Shown: positions 17,136 through 25,780 of the stretch, piece by piece
How positions within the stretch are numbered: the stretch's first letter is position 1
How the letters are laid out: each line of letters opens with the position of its first letter
Source: Celeribacter baekdonensis B30
GTDB taxonomy: Bacteria > Pseudomonadota > Alphaproteobacteria > Rhodobacterales > Rhodobacteraceae
Reading direction: 5' to 3'
Assembly: GCF_000299875.1 (NCBI RefSeq)
Contig: NZ_AMRK01000004.1
Location: forward strand, 124,001-188,000
DNA: 64,000 nucleotides
The notes under the pieces: model-generated
The model's input: only the letters and a program-made list of their open reading frames with translations
Databases searched by the model: none
What the model was told of the DNA's origin: nothing
Translations under genes and position numbers: made by a program

Positions 17136-17872
17136 CGCATGCCTCCTACTCTGCTCAGGCGTTGTTCCAAAGCGGCCAGTTCGGCTTGGGAATTGACGCC
17201 CGTGACCTCGTCCTCATCCGCTTCGACACAGGCCACAGAGTGACCATCGGCGCGGGCGAGGGCGACAAGGTCGGTGAGATAATATTCGCCTTTGCTGTTG
17301 TCATTTTTCACGGTGGCCAACAACGGCCAAAGGATGTCAGAGCGCAGGGCGACAATGCCGGAATTGCAAAGCCCGATGCTCCGTTCTCCGTCCGTGGCCT
17401 CGGCATGCTCAACAATCCGCTCCAACCCGCCTTTGGCATCGGTAACAAGGCGGCCATAGCTACGCGTGTCGTTTGGGCGAAAGCCCAACACCGCCATGGC
17501 ATTGGTTGCATCGACCGCCTTACATAGCCGCCGCATTGTCGCCGTGGTGACCAAGGGCACATCGCCATATAGCACAAGCACCACGCCGTGAAACGCTTTG
17601 AGCGCAGGCGCTGCCATTTGCACCGCATGGGCTGTGCCAAGCTGCGGTTCTTGTAGCGCGGTTGTTTCGTTGGGATAGGCCCGCGTGATCTGCTCCCGCC
17701 CTGCGCCGACGATCAAAACCCGCTGGGACGCGCCGAGCTCGTCCAAACTGTCGAGCAAATGGTCCAACATTGGCCGCCCGGCCAAAGGGTGCAGTACCTT
17801 GTGCAGATCAGAGCCCATCCGCGTGCCTTTTCCAGCCGCAAGCACAACGGCGGCAATCGGTGTCTGGCTCAT
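17132..17872 (-). CDS. GlmU-type uridyltransferase domain protein lacking the acetyltransferase domain
   Basis: A 246-residue protein equal to the N-terminal half of GlmU, which makes UDP-GlcNAc from GlcNAc-1-phosphate and UTP. All landmarks are kept: VLAAGKGTRM (10-19), HKVLHPLAGRPM (24-35), QLGTAHA (77-83), LYGDVPL with the metal-binding Asp (101-107), SYGRLV (138-143), IVEH (153-156), the sugar-binding CNSG (169-172), KGEYYLTD (194-201) and GVNSQ (225-229). The left-handed beta-helix acetyltransferase half is absent. It overlaps both neighbours by ATGA. This is unlikely to be the housekeeping GlmU; next to an anomeric kinase it probably forms a UDP-sugar for the local glycosyltransferases. 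Confidence 0.88.
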   Translation of the reverse strand: MSQTPIAAVVLAAGKGTRMGSDLHKVLHPLAGRPMLDHLLDSLDELGASQRVLIVGAGREQITRAYPNETTALQEPQLGTAHAVQMAAPALKAFHGVVLVLYGDVPLVTTATMRRLCKAVDATNAMAVLGFRPNDTRSYGRLVTDAKGGLERIVEHAEATDGERSIGLCNSGIVALRSDILWPLLATVKNDNSKGEYYLTDLVALARADGHSVACVEADEDEVTGVNSQAELAALEQRLSRVGGMR

Positions 17873-19362
17873 GACGGGTCTGCCGGATCTAAATACCAAC
17901 CCCAGGTTTGGGTGTGGTCATAGCGGGTGATCTGTTTGGTCTCGCGAAAGGCCATAAAACCCGCCGTGCCCAATTCGCGTCCGATGCCTGAGGATTTATA
18001 GCCGCCCCATGGCACTTGCGTGAATGTGGGCTGCGAACAGTTGACCCAAATGACCCCCGCGCGCAGCTTGGCCGCGACCCGTTCACAGCGCTCCAGATCG
18101 TCCGACATCACCGCACCGGCAAGCCCATACACACTGTCATTGGCCAGTGTGAGGGCTTCGTCTTCGGTGTCAAACGGGTTCACGCAAACAACGGGGCCAA
18201 AAATTTCCTCGCGCCAAATCGCGGCCTCACGTGGCACATCGGCAAAGATCGTGGGCGCGATGTAATAGCCGGTCTCAACCCCTTCGGGACGTCCGCCCCC
18301 ACTCACCAGTCGCGCCGTTGTGGCTTTGCCCGCCGCAATCGCGGCCATGACTTTGTCATATTGAGGCTTTGACACAATCGGCCCGAGTTTGACGCCTGGC
18401 GCGTCTCCGGCGCCAATCGTGATTGCCTCTGCCGCTTGTTTTAGCCGCGCGAGCAAAGCGGGATAGAGGCTGCGCTCGACCAAGACGCGGGAAGTGGCGG
18501 AACACACCTCGCCCTTGTTCCAAAAAATGCCGAACATGATCCATTCGACTGCTTTGTCGATGTCGCTGTCGGCGAAAATGACAAAGGGGGATTTGCCGCC
18601 AAGTTCCAAGGACACGGTGCGGATGCCCGCCGCCGCCGCCGTCATGATTTTGCGCCCGGTTGCGGTCGACCCGGTAAAGGCGAGCTTGTCCACCAGCGGG
18701 TGATCGGACAGCGGTGCGCCGGCCTCCGGCCCGGTGCCGGTGATCAGGTTAAAGACGCCGGGCGGTAGATCGGCGTTATCAATGACTTCGGCCAAAAGCG
18801 CGCAGCTCAGCGAACAGAATTCTGAGGGTTTGAGCACCACCGTACAGCCCGCCGCCAGCGCCGGAGCGACTTTCCAAACTGCCATGAGCATCGGGAAATT
18901 CCATGGCGTGATGGCACCGACCACCCCCAAAGGTTCGGTGGACACCGTGCTGGTGAATGTGGGATCGCCGACATCGACGGTGGTTGCTCCGTCGCGCTCA
19001 TGCGCCTCGGCCAGTTCGGCGTAATATTCAAACACAAAGGCCGCATCGCCAATGTCCCATTCGGCCTCTGGAATCGGCTTGCCATTGTCGCGGGTCTCGA
19101 CCGCTGCGATTTCCGGCAGCCGCGCTTTGATCCCCGCCGCGATGCGCCGCAACGCCGCTGCGCGCGCAGTTGCGGGCAGGGTTGGCCACGGACCCTGGTC
19201 AAAGGCCCGTCGCGCGGCACGCACGGCCCGGTCCACATCCGTTGCCCCGCCCGCAGCAATGCGGGCAAAGGCCGTTTCGGTGGCCGGATTGATCGCCTCA
19301 AAGCTGTCGCCCTCAGCCGGGGCCACAAAAGCGCCGTCGATATAAAGTTCGGTCGTCTGCAT
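17869..19362 (-). CDS. Aldehyde dehydrogenase, betaine/aminoaldehyde dehydrogenase-like
   Basis: A 497-residue NAD(P)-dependent ALDH. Start at 19362 follows GGGAGG by 7 nt. The NAD-binding turn is FTGSTATGRK, the general base lies in LELGGKSP and the catalytic Cys in GEVCSATSR. The CSATSR form around the Cys is characteristic of betaine and omega-aminoaldehyde dehydrogenases. PWNFP and KPSEF are also present. It probably oxidises an aminoaldehyde released by the FAD oxidase. It is 16 bp after the other ALDH gene and overlaps the uridyltransferase gene by ATGA. Confidence 0.88.
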   Translation of the reverse strand: MQTTELYIDGAFVAPAEGDSFEAINPATETAFARIAAGGATDVDRAVRAARRAFDQGPWPTLPATARAAALRRIAAGIKARLPEIAAVETRDNGKPIPEAEWDIGDAAFVFEYYAELAEAHERDGATTVDVGDPTFTSTVSTEPLGVVGAITPWNFPMLMAVWKVAPALAAGCTVVLKPSEFCSLSCALLAEVIDNADLPPGVFNLITGTGPEAGAPLSDHPLVDKLAFTGSTATGRKIMTAAAAGIRTVSLELGGKSPFVIFADSDIDKAVEWIMFGIFWNKGEVCSATSRVLVERSLYPALLARLKQAAEAITIGAGDAPGVKLGPIVSKPQYDKVMAAIAAGKATTARLVSGGGRPEGVETGYYIAPTIFADVPREAAIWREEIFGPVVCVNPFDTEDEALTLANDSVYGLAGAVMSDDLERCERVAAKLRAGVIWVNCSQPTFTQVPWGGYKSSGIGRELGTAGFMAFRETKQITRYDHTQTWGWYLDPADPS

Positions 19363-19378
19363 GATCTCTGCCTCCCGA

Positions 19379-20884
19379 TTAGGAAATTTTGCGCCCGCCT
19401 GCATCCAGGAACCAGTCATCCGGGTAAGGATACCACCAGTCTTGCCGCACCGGTTTGTGGTCCAAGATCACCATTTTCGAACGGCGGAAGGTCTCAAGCC
19501 CCATCCGCCCCAACTCGCGCCCAATACCGGAGTTTTTCCAGCCGCCAAAGGGCAGGGCATCATTGTCAATCATCGGGTTGTTGATCCAAACCATCCCAGC
19601 CTCAAGCAGCTCATGCGCCTCATGGGCCTCTTCGAGCGAGGTGGTGAAAATAGACGCGCCAAGGCCGAATTCAGAGGCATTGGCGCCCGCAATGGCGGCA
19701 TCGAAATCCGGCACCCGCACAATCGCGGCGACCGGGCCGAAACATTCCTCATGCAGGATGTCCATCTCGGTGGTGCAATTGGTCAAAATCGTTGGCTCGT
19801 AAAACCATCCGGTGGTCTGGGACGGCGGCACGCGCCCGCCGCAGACCAGCGTGGCACCTTTGGCGAGCGCATCGGCCACAAGGCGTTCCACCTTATCGCG
19901 GGCGGCTTTGCTCACCAGCGGACCGATTTCGGATTTATCCAACCCATTGCCGATGCGAAGACGTGCGGTTTCGGCTTTGAACGCCGCGACAAAGGCATCG
20001 TGCACCGCATCGACGACGTACAGCCGCTCGGTCGAGGTGCAAACCTGACCCGACATGTGGAAGGCCCCGGTCACTGCCCCGGCGGCGGCCACGTCGATTG
20101 GCGCATGAGCGGAGATGATCATCGGGTCGGAGCCGCCCGCCTCGATCACGGCCGGTTTGAGTTTGGACGCGGCGGCCATGGCCACGGCTTGACCTGCGGC
20201 CACGGAGCCGGTGAAGGCCACCGCATGGGTGCGAGGGCTTGCGACCAGTGCCTTGCCGACTTCGGCGCCGCCGGGCAGACAGGCCACAAGGCCTTCGGGC
20301 AGACGACGGAACACTTTCATAAATTCCAGCGTCGAGAGCGTTGTCGCCTCGGCCGGTTTGATGACACAGCCGTTCCCTGCGGCCAAGGACGCAGCCACAG
20401 TCCAGCACATCAACAACACTGGAAAGTTAAACGGCATGATATGTACGGAAATGCCCAGCGGTTCATATTTGGCGAATTGCAGCGAGCCGATTTGAGTGGT
20501 GCCCGCGACTTTGCCGGCCTCGTCGCGCGCCATTTCGGCGTAGTAGCGAAAAATCGGTGCGCAATTGGCCAGTTCACCGATGGCTTCGGGATAGGGCTTG
20601 CCCATTTCGCGGCTCATCACGATGGCGCAATGGGTGAGGTCGGCGGTCTCAATGAAATTGGCGAGATCGTGCAGCATCTTGGCGCGGCTTTTGGCATCCG
20701 TCGCCTGCCATTTCGATTGCGCCGCTGCCACGGCAGTGAGGGCCGCGTCGATCTCCGACGCCGTCACTTCCGCGCGCTGGCCAACGGTGTTGAGCGTCGC
20801 CGGGTCGATCACATCCTGTGTGCCCCCCGCACTTTTGGTGAAGTCTGGCGACACAAAATAACAGGCGTTGAGAATGTCAGTCAT
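19379..20884 (-). CDS. Aldehyde dehydrogenase (second of the pair)
   Basis: A 501-residue ALDH only distantly similar to its neighbour. Landmarks: MPFNFPVLLM, KPAEAT, FTGSVAAGQA, the catalytic Cys in SGQVCTSTERL and ECFGPV. The general-base segment reads VIEAGGSDP, with Ala where most family members have Leu (ELGG). The C-terminal tail ends in an aromatic stretch (QDWWYPYPDDWF), resembling glycolaldehyde/succinate-semialdehyde-type enzymes. Two ALDHs in one operon suggest either two sequential aldehyde oxidations or two substrates. It lies 10 bp after the kinase gene. Confidence 0.86.
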   Translation of the reverse strand: MTDILNACYFVSPDFTKSAGGTQDVIDPATLNTVGQRAEVTASEIDAALTAVAAAQSKWQATDAKSRAKMLHDLANFIETADLTHCAIVMSREMGKPYPEAIGELANCAPIFRYYAEMARDEAGKVAGTTQIGSLQFAKYEPLGISVHIMPFNFPVLLMCWTVAASLAAGNGCVIKPAEATTLSTLEFMKVFRRLPEGLVACLPGGAEVGKALVASPRTHAVAFTGSVAAGQAVAMAAASKLKPAVIEAGGSDPMIISAHAPIDVAAAGAVTGAFHMSGQVCTSTERLYVVDAVHDAFVAAFKAETARLRIGNGLDKSEIGPLVSKAARDKVERLVADALAKGATLVCGGRVPPSQTTGWFYEPTILTNCTTEMDILHEECFGPVAAIVRVPDFDAAIAGANASEFGLGASIFTTSLEEAHEAHELLEAGMVWINNPMIDNDALPFGGWKNSGIGRELGRMGLETFRRSKMVILDHKPVRQDWWYPYPDDWFLDAGGRKIS

Positions 20885-20894
20885 AGCGGTATCC

Positions 20895-21923
20895 TTACGT
20901 ATTCATCCGCGAAAATGCGGGTCCAGCGTCGCGCCAGCCGGGCAACGTCTGGTCAATAAAATCTGTGATCTCATAGAGATTGGCGGCCTCTAAGGCGGTC
21001 TGCATCTGGCGTATCACGCGGGGCATGAAGGTCAGATAGCCGGGCTTGCCATCGCGTTTGCACAGGCGCAGGAATTGTCCGGCCAAGCGGGTGTGCCGCT
21101 GTGCCGCCAAAAGGTGATATCGGTGCAGGATCTCATCTTTGCTGCCGCAACGGTCCGGGATGGCGGTGAGGTACCGATCCAACATCGCCTGTTCCAATCC
21201 GGGTGCCAAATCGCGGCGCGCATCTTGCAGCAGGGACATGAGATCATACTCCCCCGCGCCGATCACGCCGTCTTGGAAATCGAGCAGGCCACAGCGCGCG
21301 ACGCCTTGGCGATCGGTCAACAACATCAGGTTGTCGATGTGAAAGTCACGTAGAACCAAAGCGTTCAACTGCTCGTCCAGTGGCGCAAAGGCGGTGTCCC
21401 AGAGCCGTGAGAACCGGGCGTCGAACACAGTCGCGTCCAGATCAGGGCGAAACGCCGGGACGAACCAATGGGAGAACCGCGACACTTCTTCGAGCAGAAC
21501 CGGCCGATCATAGGCCGGAACGGTCACCTCAATTGCGGTCGGTTGGCTGTGCAGATGCACCAAAGCATCAATCGCCAATTCATAAAGCTCGGTTTCATCA
21601 TGCCCGGAGGTTAGCAAATTGCCATAGGTCGCCGTGCCGAAATCTTCGATCAGGGCAAGCCCCACCGCCGGGTCTACCCCCACAACCCGCGGGGCGCTCA
21701 GGCCCAAGCTCGACAGATGCCGCGCCAACCGCAGGAACGCGGCAAAGCCCACCGGGTCGGTGCGGTCATCCATCAACAACAGCCCCGTATCCGTCAGGCG
21801 GAAATACCGCCGCGCCGAGGCATCGCCGGGCAGCGCCGACACCTGTGCCGCAGCCTGCCCATGGCGCGCCAGAAACGAAGCAATGGGCGGATCAAGTTTG
21901 GTGGGGGCACAGAGCACGGTCAT
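20895..21923 (-). CDS. AmgK-like anomeric amino-sugar kinase (APH family)
   Basis: A 342-residue APH-fold kinase. AmgK phosphorylates C1 of MurNAc or GlcNAc, and its partner MurU makes the UDP-sugar. AmgK landmarks seen here: LPGDASARRYFRL (31-43), LIEDFG (91-96), the catalytic loop RDFHIDN (192-198) and DFQD (215-218) followed by YDLMSLLQDARRDL. The start overlaps the upstream cupin by ATGA. In the usual AmgK setting the partner is MurU; here a GlmU-type uridyltransferase lies three genes downstream, so a sugar-1-phosphate to UDP-sugar route is likely. Other APH kinases (choline, ethanolamine) are less similar in motif layout. Confidence 0.82.
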   Translation of the reverse strand: MTVLCAPTKLDPPIASFLARHGQAAAQVSALPGDASARRYFRLTDTGLLLMDDRTDPVGFAAFLRLARHLSSLGLSAPRVVGVDPAVGLALIEDFGTATYGNLLTSGHDETELYELAIDALVHLHSQPTAIEVTVPAYDRPVLLEEVSRFSHWFVPAFRPDLDATVFDARFSRLWDTAFAPLDEQLNALVLRDFHIDNLMLLTDRQGVARCGLLDFQDGVIGAGEYDLMSLLQDARRDLAPGLEQAMLDRYLTAIPDRCGSKDEILHRYHLLAAQRHTRLAGQFLRLCKRDGKPGYLTFMPRVIRQMQTALEAANLYEITDFIDQTLPGWRDAGPAFSRMNT

Positions 21924-22264
21924 CGGATCATATAGACCTTTTTGATGGTCTCATGGACGGTGCAGACGCCTTTCCAATCTTTCGGGAAAAACGCCGCCGT
22001 GTCGGGGGTGATTTCAATCACCTCACCGCTTTCATGGACATAGGTGCAGCGCCCCTCAAGGAAATGGCAGAACTCGTCAGAGGTCACATGGCACTCCCAT
22101 GTGCCGGGGGTGCAAATCCACACCCCGCATTCAGACTGGCCCTCAGGCCCTTTGTGCATCACCACGCCGCTGACGTGGGACTCGCCCTCGATCATGGTGG
22201 GGATGATGCCCCAATCGACGGTCTCGGTGAGCGCAGTCGGGTTTCTTAAAACAGGTGTTGTCAT
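21920..22264 (-). CDS. Cupin-domain protein (EutQ/DUF861-like), second copy
   Basis: A 114-residue cupin that aligns with its neighbour at 22277 along its whole length: shared blocks include the CTPGTW segment, DEFCHFLEG, a GEVIEITP turn and a C-terminal Tyr-Met. The WECHVTSDEFCHFLEG stretch forms the cupin motif with His and Glu. It overlaps the kinase gene by ATGA and lies 12 bp after the other cupin. The pair could be paralogous subunits binding the same ligand; no enzymatic role can be stated. Confidence 0.83.
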   Translation of the reverse strand: MTTPVLRNPTALTETVDWGIIPTMIEGESHVSGVVMHKGPEGQSECGVWICTPGTWECHVTSDEFCHFLEGRCTYVHESGEVIEITPDTAAFFPKDWKGVCTVHETIKKVYMIR

Positions 22265-22276
22265 CTCTCAAATCCC

Positions 22277-22636
22277 TTAGGTGAGCATGTAGCTGTTGCG
22301 GGTTGTCTCAAAAATCTCGGCCACGCCGGTCCATCCGGCCTTAAACACCACAGCGGTGCCGGGGGTGATGTCGATCACCTCGCCGTCATCGCTGCGGTAT
22401 TGGGCGCGCCCGGAGATAAAGTAACAAAACTCGTCGCGCGGCACCGAAAGCCGCCATGTGCCGGGGGTACAGACCCAAATGCCGGTTTCGGGGCTATTGT
22501 TTGGCCCTTTGAACAGGAGCCGCCCGGTGGACTGCGATGCACCTGCAAGGGCATCGGGCTGTGCGCCCCAATCCGCGAGATCGTCAAACGTGGCGGCACC
22601 GTGAATATGCGGCGCGGAAGAGGAAAGGTTTGTCAT
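22277..22636 (-). CDS. Cupin-domain protein (EutQ/DUF861-like), first copy
   Basis: A 119-residue cupin, paralogous to the next gene. Shared landmarks are TGIWVCTPGTW, DEFCYFISG (Tyr in place of the His found in the paralogue) and GEVIDITPGTAVVF. The His-to-Tyr difference in the metal-site position suggests that the two proteins do not bind metal equally. It overlaps the upstream glycosyltransferase gene by ATGA. Role unknown. Confidence 0.83.
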   Translation of the reverse strand: MTNLSSSAPHIHGAATFDDLADWGAQPDALAGASQSTGRLLFKGPNNSPETGIWVCTPGTWRLSVPRDEFCYFISGRAQYRSDDGEVIDITPGTAVVFKAGWTGVAEIFETTRNSYMLT

Positions 22637-23910
22637 GCGACCAACCCCGCCAATAGTTTCGCGGCTTTAAGGGGCCCTTCGCAGGACTGCATATGCTTGG
22701 AAATCATGGCCAGGCGGTCGGCCATGTCTGTATCAGTCAGACAGGCCTCGATCTTGGCGATCATTTCTTCGTCACTCCATTCATAGCGATCCGAACGGAA
22801 ACCGTAGCCGGTTTCTTGCACGCGCATTGCGTTGTCATGGCCATCCCAAACATAGGGCATGATGATTGCGGGTCTGCCAAAATACAGACACTCGGTGAAG
22901 GAGTTGTTGCCGCCATGATGGATCACCGCATCGACTTGCGGGATGACGGAGGGCTGCGGATACCAGCTTTCGATGATCACATTGGGCGGGATGTCGGAGT
23001 ATTCGTCTTTGTAATCGCCGACATTGAACAAGGCGCGATAGCGGGTCTTGCCGATCAGGGTGATCAGCCGTTTCAAAAGGTCGGTGTCGCCAGAACCCAG
23101 CGAGCCGAAGGAGACATAAAGCAGCGGACCGTCGTTGTTGGCGGCAAATGTTGGCACTTCATAGGCGGCATCTTCGCGCACGCAGCCTTCGAGGTACTGG
23201 AACCGCGCCGGGTCAAGAGGGGTCTCACGCTTGTAGGTCAGCGGCTGCGGATAGAGCATCATGTTCATGTAGGGGGAGGCTTCGAAAAACTCGCCGATCT
23301 TGTACGCGTCTTCGCCGCACTCTGCGAGGAAGGCGTTAAAATCCGCATGGATCGGGGCAATGACGTCTTCGAACTTGGCGCGGAAGGCTGCGTGGCCCTC
23401 GGTGTCGTTTTCCGACATGCCGGAGAGATGCGGCGGGATGGCCGGGTCTTCGATCTCGTTTTCAGAACACGAAATGATCCGCACCCATGGTACGCCATAT
23501 TGTTTGATCGCCGGGAACAGGATGACGTTATCGACGGCAATCACGTCGGGTTTGATCCGGTCCAAAACGGCGGGCAAATCTTTTTGTGCCCATTTGGCGC
23601 TGTCAACAATCGCCTCCCAACATTCCTTGACGTAATTGTCGATCTGATCAATCGGCGCTTTGCGGAAATTGGGGATGTGACCGTTGATGAAATCTTCCCA
23701 GAATTTCGCCATCTGTTCGGGTGGCATCGGTTCCGAGAGGGCCACGGGATGGGCCTCAAATCCGTAGCCTTGGTAAATCTCGACAAAGCCCGGATCGGAC
23801 AGGAATACCACTTTATGTCCCATTTTGGTCAAGGCTTGTGCAATCCCGACCGAATTCAACGCGGGACCGTAGGCGGCTTCGGGGAAAAGGGCGAAGGTTT
23901 TCTGTTCCAT
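22633..23910 (-). CDS. UGT/GT1-type glycosyltransferase without the usual catalytic His (copy 1)
   Basis: A 425-residue GT-B fold protein similar to macrolide glycosyltransferases. Start at 23910 follows AAAGGAG. The nucleotide-sugar site is clear: YPQPSVIPQ (317-325), HHGGNNSFTE (331-340) and PYVWDGHDNA (352-361), plus LLYVSFGSLG. In GT1 enzymes the acceptor is activated by a His in a GHVNP-like N-terminal loop; here the loop reads YGPALNS (14-20), with Pro in place of His, while the partner Asp survives (IAVDNVI). So it may glycosylate a non-hydroxyl acceptor, for instance an amine, or use other chemistry. It is 20 bp after the ABC ATPase gene. Confidence 0.85.
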   Translation of the reverse strand: MEQKTFALFPEAAYGPALNSVGIAQALTKMGHKVVFLSDPGFVEIYQGYGFEAHPVALSEPMPPEQMAKFWEDFINGHIPNFRKAPIDQIDNYVKECWEAIVDSAKWAQKDLPAVLDRIKPDVIAVDNVILFPAIKQYGVPWVRIISCSENEIEDPAIPPHLSGMSENDTEGHAAFRAKFEDVIAPIHADFNAFLAECGEDAYKIGEFFEASPYMNMMLYPQPLTYKRETPLDPARFQYLEGCVREDAAYEVPTFAANNDGPLLYVSFGSLGSGDTDLLKRLITLIGKTRYRALFNVGDYKDEYSDIPPNVIIESWYPQPSVIPQVDAVIHHGGNNSFTECLYFGRPAIIMPYVWDGHDNAMRVQETGYGFRSDRYEWSDEEMIAKIEACLTDTDMADRLAMISKHMQSCEGPLKAAKLLAGLVA

Positions 23911-23930
23911 GGTGACTCCTTTGACGGGGT

Positions 23931-24992
23931 TCAATTTGGGAAAATATGGGTGTCTTTGGCGGACCACTGCACGGTGATGCTTTGGCCGACCTCGGGGGCG
24001 TGGCCGTCCGCCTCATCTGCGGTCATCCGCGAGATCACCGGCGTGTCAGAGAGCGGCGTTTTGATATGCAGCAACAGATCAAGACCGTGATAGGCCACCG
24101 CGGCGATCTCACCGCTCAACTGGTTTTCGCCGGTGCCGGTGACATGGAGCCGTTCTGGACGAATGGCGGCGATGGCCGCGCCATTCTTGGCGATCTCGGT
24201 CACGCTTTCGGATCGGATCACACTGCCATCCGCGCCAACGAAATTGGTGCCTTTTTTCTCGACAGGCAGGAAATTCATCACCCCGATAAAGTCGGCGGCA
24301 AATTTGCTTTGCGGCGCTTCGTAAATGTCATGCGGGGTGCCGACCTGCAAAAGTTTGCCATCCTTCATGATGGCGATGCGGTCGGCCATAACCAGGGCTT
24401 CTTCTTGGTCATGCGTCACGATGATAAAGGTGATACCGAACTCATGCTGCAACCGTTTGAGTTCAAGCTGCATCTCGCTGCGCAGTTTTTTGTCCAACGC
24501 GCCGAGCGGTTCGTCGAGCAAAAGCACCTTTGGCCGTTTCACCAAAGCCCGCGCCAGGGCGACCCGTTGGCGTTGCCCACCCGAAAGTTGTTCGGGTTTG
24601 CGTTTGGCCAAATGGCCGAGCTGAATGACCTCAAGGATCTCATTGACCCGCGCTGCGATTTCCGCTTTCGGCAGACGGTCCATTTCAAGCCCGTAGGCAA
24701 TGTTTTGCGCCACGGTCATATGCGGGAACAGCGCGTAGGATTGGAACATCAGATTCAAAGGCCGCTGGTTGGGCGCGAGTCCGGCGATGGATGTGCCCTC
24801 CAGCGTGATGTCACCGGCCGAGAGGTCTTCAAACCCTGCGAGCATGCGCAACAGCGTGGTTTTGCCACTGCCCGATGCACCGAGGAGCGCGAAGAACTCG
24901 TTCTTGCGAATGTCCAGCGACAGGCCATCAACAGCTTGCACAGTGCCAAAGGTCTTGGAGACGTCTTTGATGCTTAAAAACGATTGGGTCAT
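23931..24992 (-). CDS. potA: ABC transporter ATP-binding protein, PotA-like
   Basis: A 353-residue ATPase of the spermidine/putrescine importer type. Walker A is GASGSGKTT, the signature is LSGGQRQRVALARAL, Walker B is VLLLDEPLGALD and the switch His is in FIIVTHDQEEA. The C-terminal TOBE domain (residues about 270-350) is present. Overlaps the permease gene by ATGA. It energises import of the PotD-bound substrate. Amine substrate is inferred from the family and the downstream oxidase and ALDH genes. Confidence 0.9.
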   Translation of the reverse strand: MTQSFLSIKDVSKTFGTVQAVDGLSLDIRKNEFFALLGASGSGKTTLLRMLAGFEDLSAGDITLEGTSIAGLAPNQRPLNLMFQSYALFPHMTVAQNIAYGLEMDRLPKAEIAARVNEILEVIQLGHLAKRKPEQLSGGQRQRVALARALVKRPKVLLLDEPLGALDKKLRSEMQLELKRLQHEFGITFIIVTHDQEEALVMADRIAIMKDGKLLQVGTPHDIYEAPQSKFAADFIGVMNFLPVEKKGTNFVGADGSVIRSESVTEIAKNGAAIAAIRPERLHVTGTGENQLSGEIAAVAYHGLDLLLHIKTPLSDTPVISRMTADEADGHAPEVGQSITVQWSAKDTHIFPN

Positions 24993-25780
24993 TGGCCGGG
25001 CAAGCCTCCTTTGTTCAGTCGTTGGGAGAGGGCCAGTGCGATCACCGAGACCGCCATCACCAGCGTGGCCAGAGCGTTAATTTCAGGGGTCACCCCAAAG
25101 CGGATCATCGCGAAAATCTGCATCGGCAGAGTGATTGAGGCGCGTCCGGCCCCGGCGGTGAAAAAGGCGATGATGAATTCGTCAACCGAGAGGGTGAAGG
25201 CCAAAAGCGCGCCCGCAACGATGGCGGGCATCAACACCGGAATGATGACGCGTTTGAGCGTGGTGAATGTCGAGGCGCCGAGATCGGCGGAGGCTTCGAC
25301 AATCGACCAGTCAAAGTTTTTCAACCGCGCCCGCACCACGGCACAGACAAAGGCCAGGTTGAACACGACATGGCTGACGATGATCGTATGCAGCCCCATC
25401 TTCACGCCAATCAGCGAGAAAAACGACAACAAAGCGATGGCCAAAACGATGTCGGGAATGATCATCGGGGCGAAAATGAGGGTTTCCAACCATTTGCCAT
25501 TGCGACGGCGGATTTCGACGCCGATGGCCAAAAGGCTGCCCAAAAGCGTGGACAAGAGGGTCGAAAAAATCGCCACGATCAAAGTGTTGCCCGCCGCTTT
25601 GAGGATGTCTTCATTCTCAAGCAAGGCACCATACCATTTGAACGAAAATCCGGTCCAAGCGGTCGGGAGGCCACCTTCGTTAAAGGACAGGCCCACCAGC
25701 ACCGAAATCGGGATGTAGAGAAAGGCGAAGATCACGCCGAGGATGATCAACATCAGGCGGAATGTGTTGCGATCAGCCAT
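24989..25780 (-). CDS. potC: ABC transporter permease, PotC-like
   Basis: A 263-residue inner-membrane protein with six hydrophobic segments. The EAA loop that contacts the ATPase is EASADLGASTFTTLKRVIIP. The N-terminal periplasmic loop (SFKWYGALLENEDIL) is typical for the PotC/PotI family. It overlaps the other permease by 8 bp and the ATPase by 4 bp, so the three proteins are made together. Confidence 0.9.
   Translation of the reverse strand: MADRNTFRLMLIILGVIFAFLYIPISVLVGLSFNEGGLPTAWTGFSFKWYGALLENEDILKAAGNTLIVAIFSTLLSTLLGSLLAIGVEIRRRNGKWLETLIFAPMIIPDIVLAIALLSFFSLIGVKMGLHTIIVSHVVFNLAFVCAVVRARLKNFDWSIVEASADLGASTFTTLKRVIIPVLMPAIVAGALLAFTLSVDEFIIAFFTAGAGRASITLPMQIFAMIRFGVTPEINALATLVMAVSVIALALSQRLNKGGLPGQ

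Noticed and set aside
22693-24977. Long plus-strand open frames opposite the glycosyltransferase and PotA genes
   Set aside because: Antisense shadows; the minus-strand proteins have complete catalytic motifs and ribosome sites.
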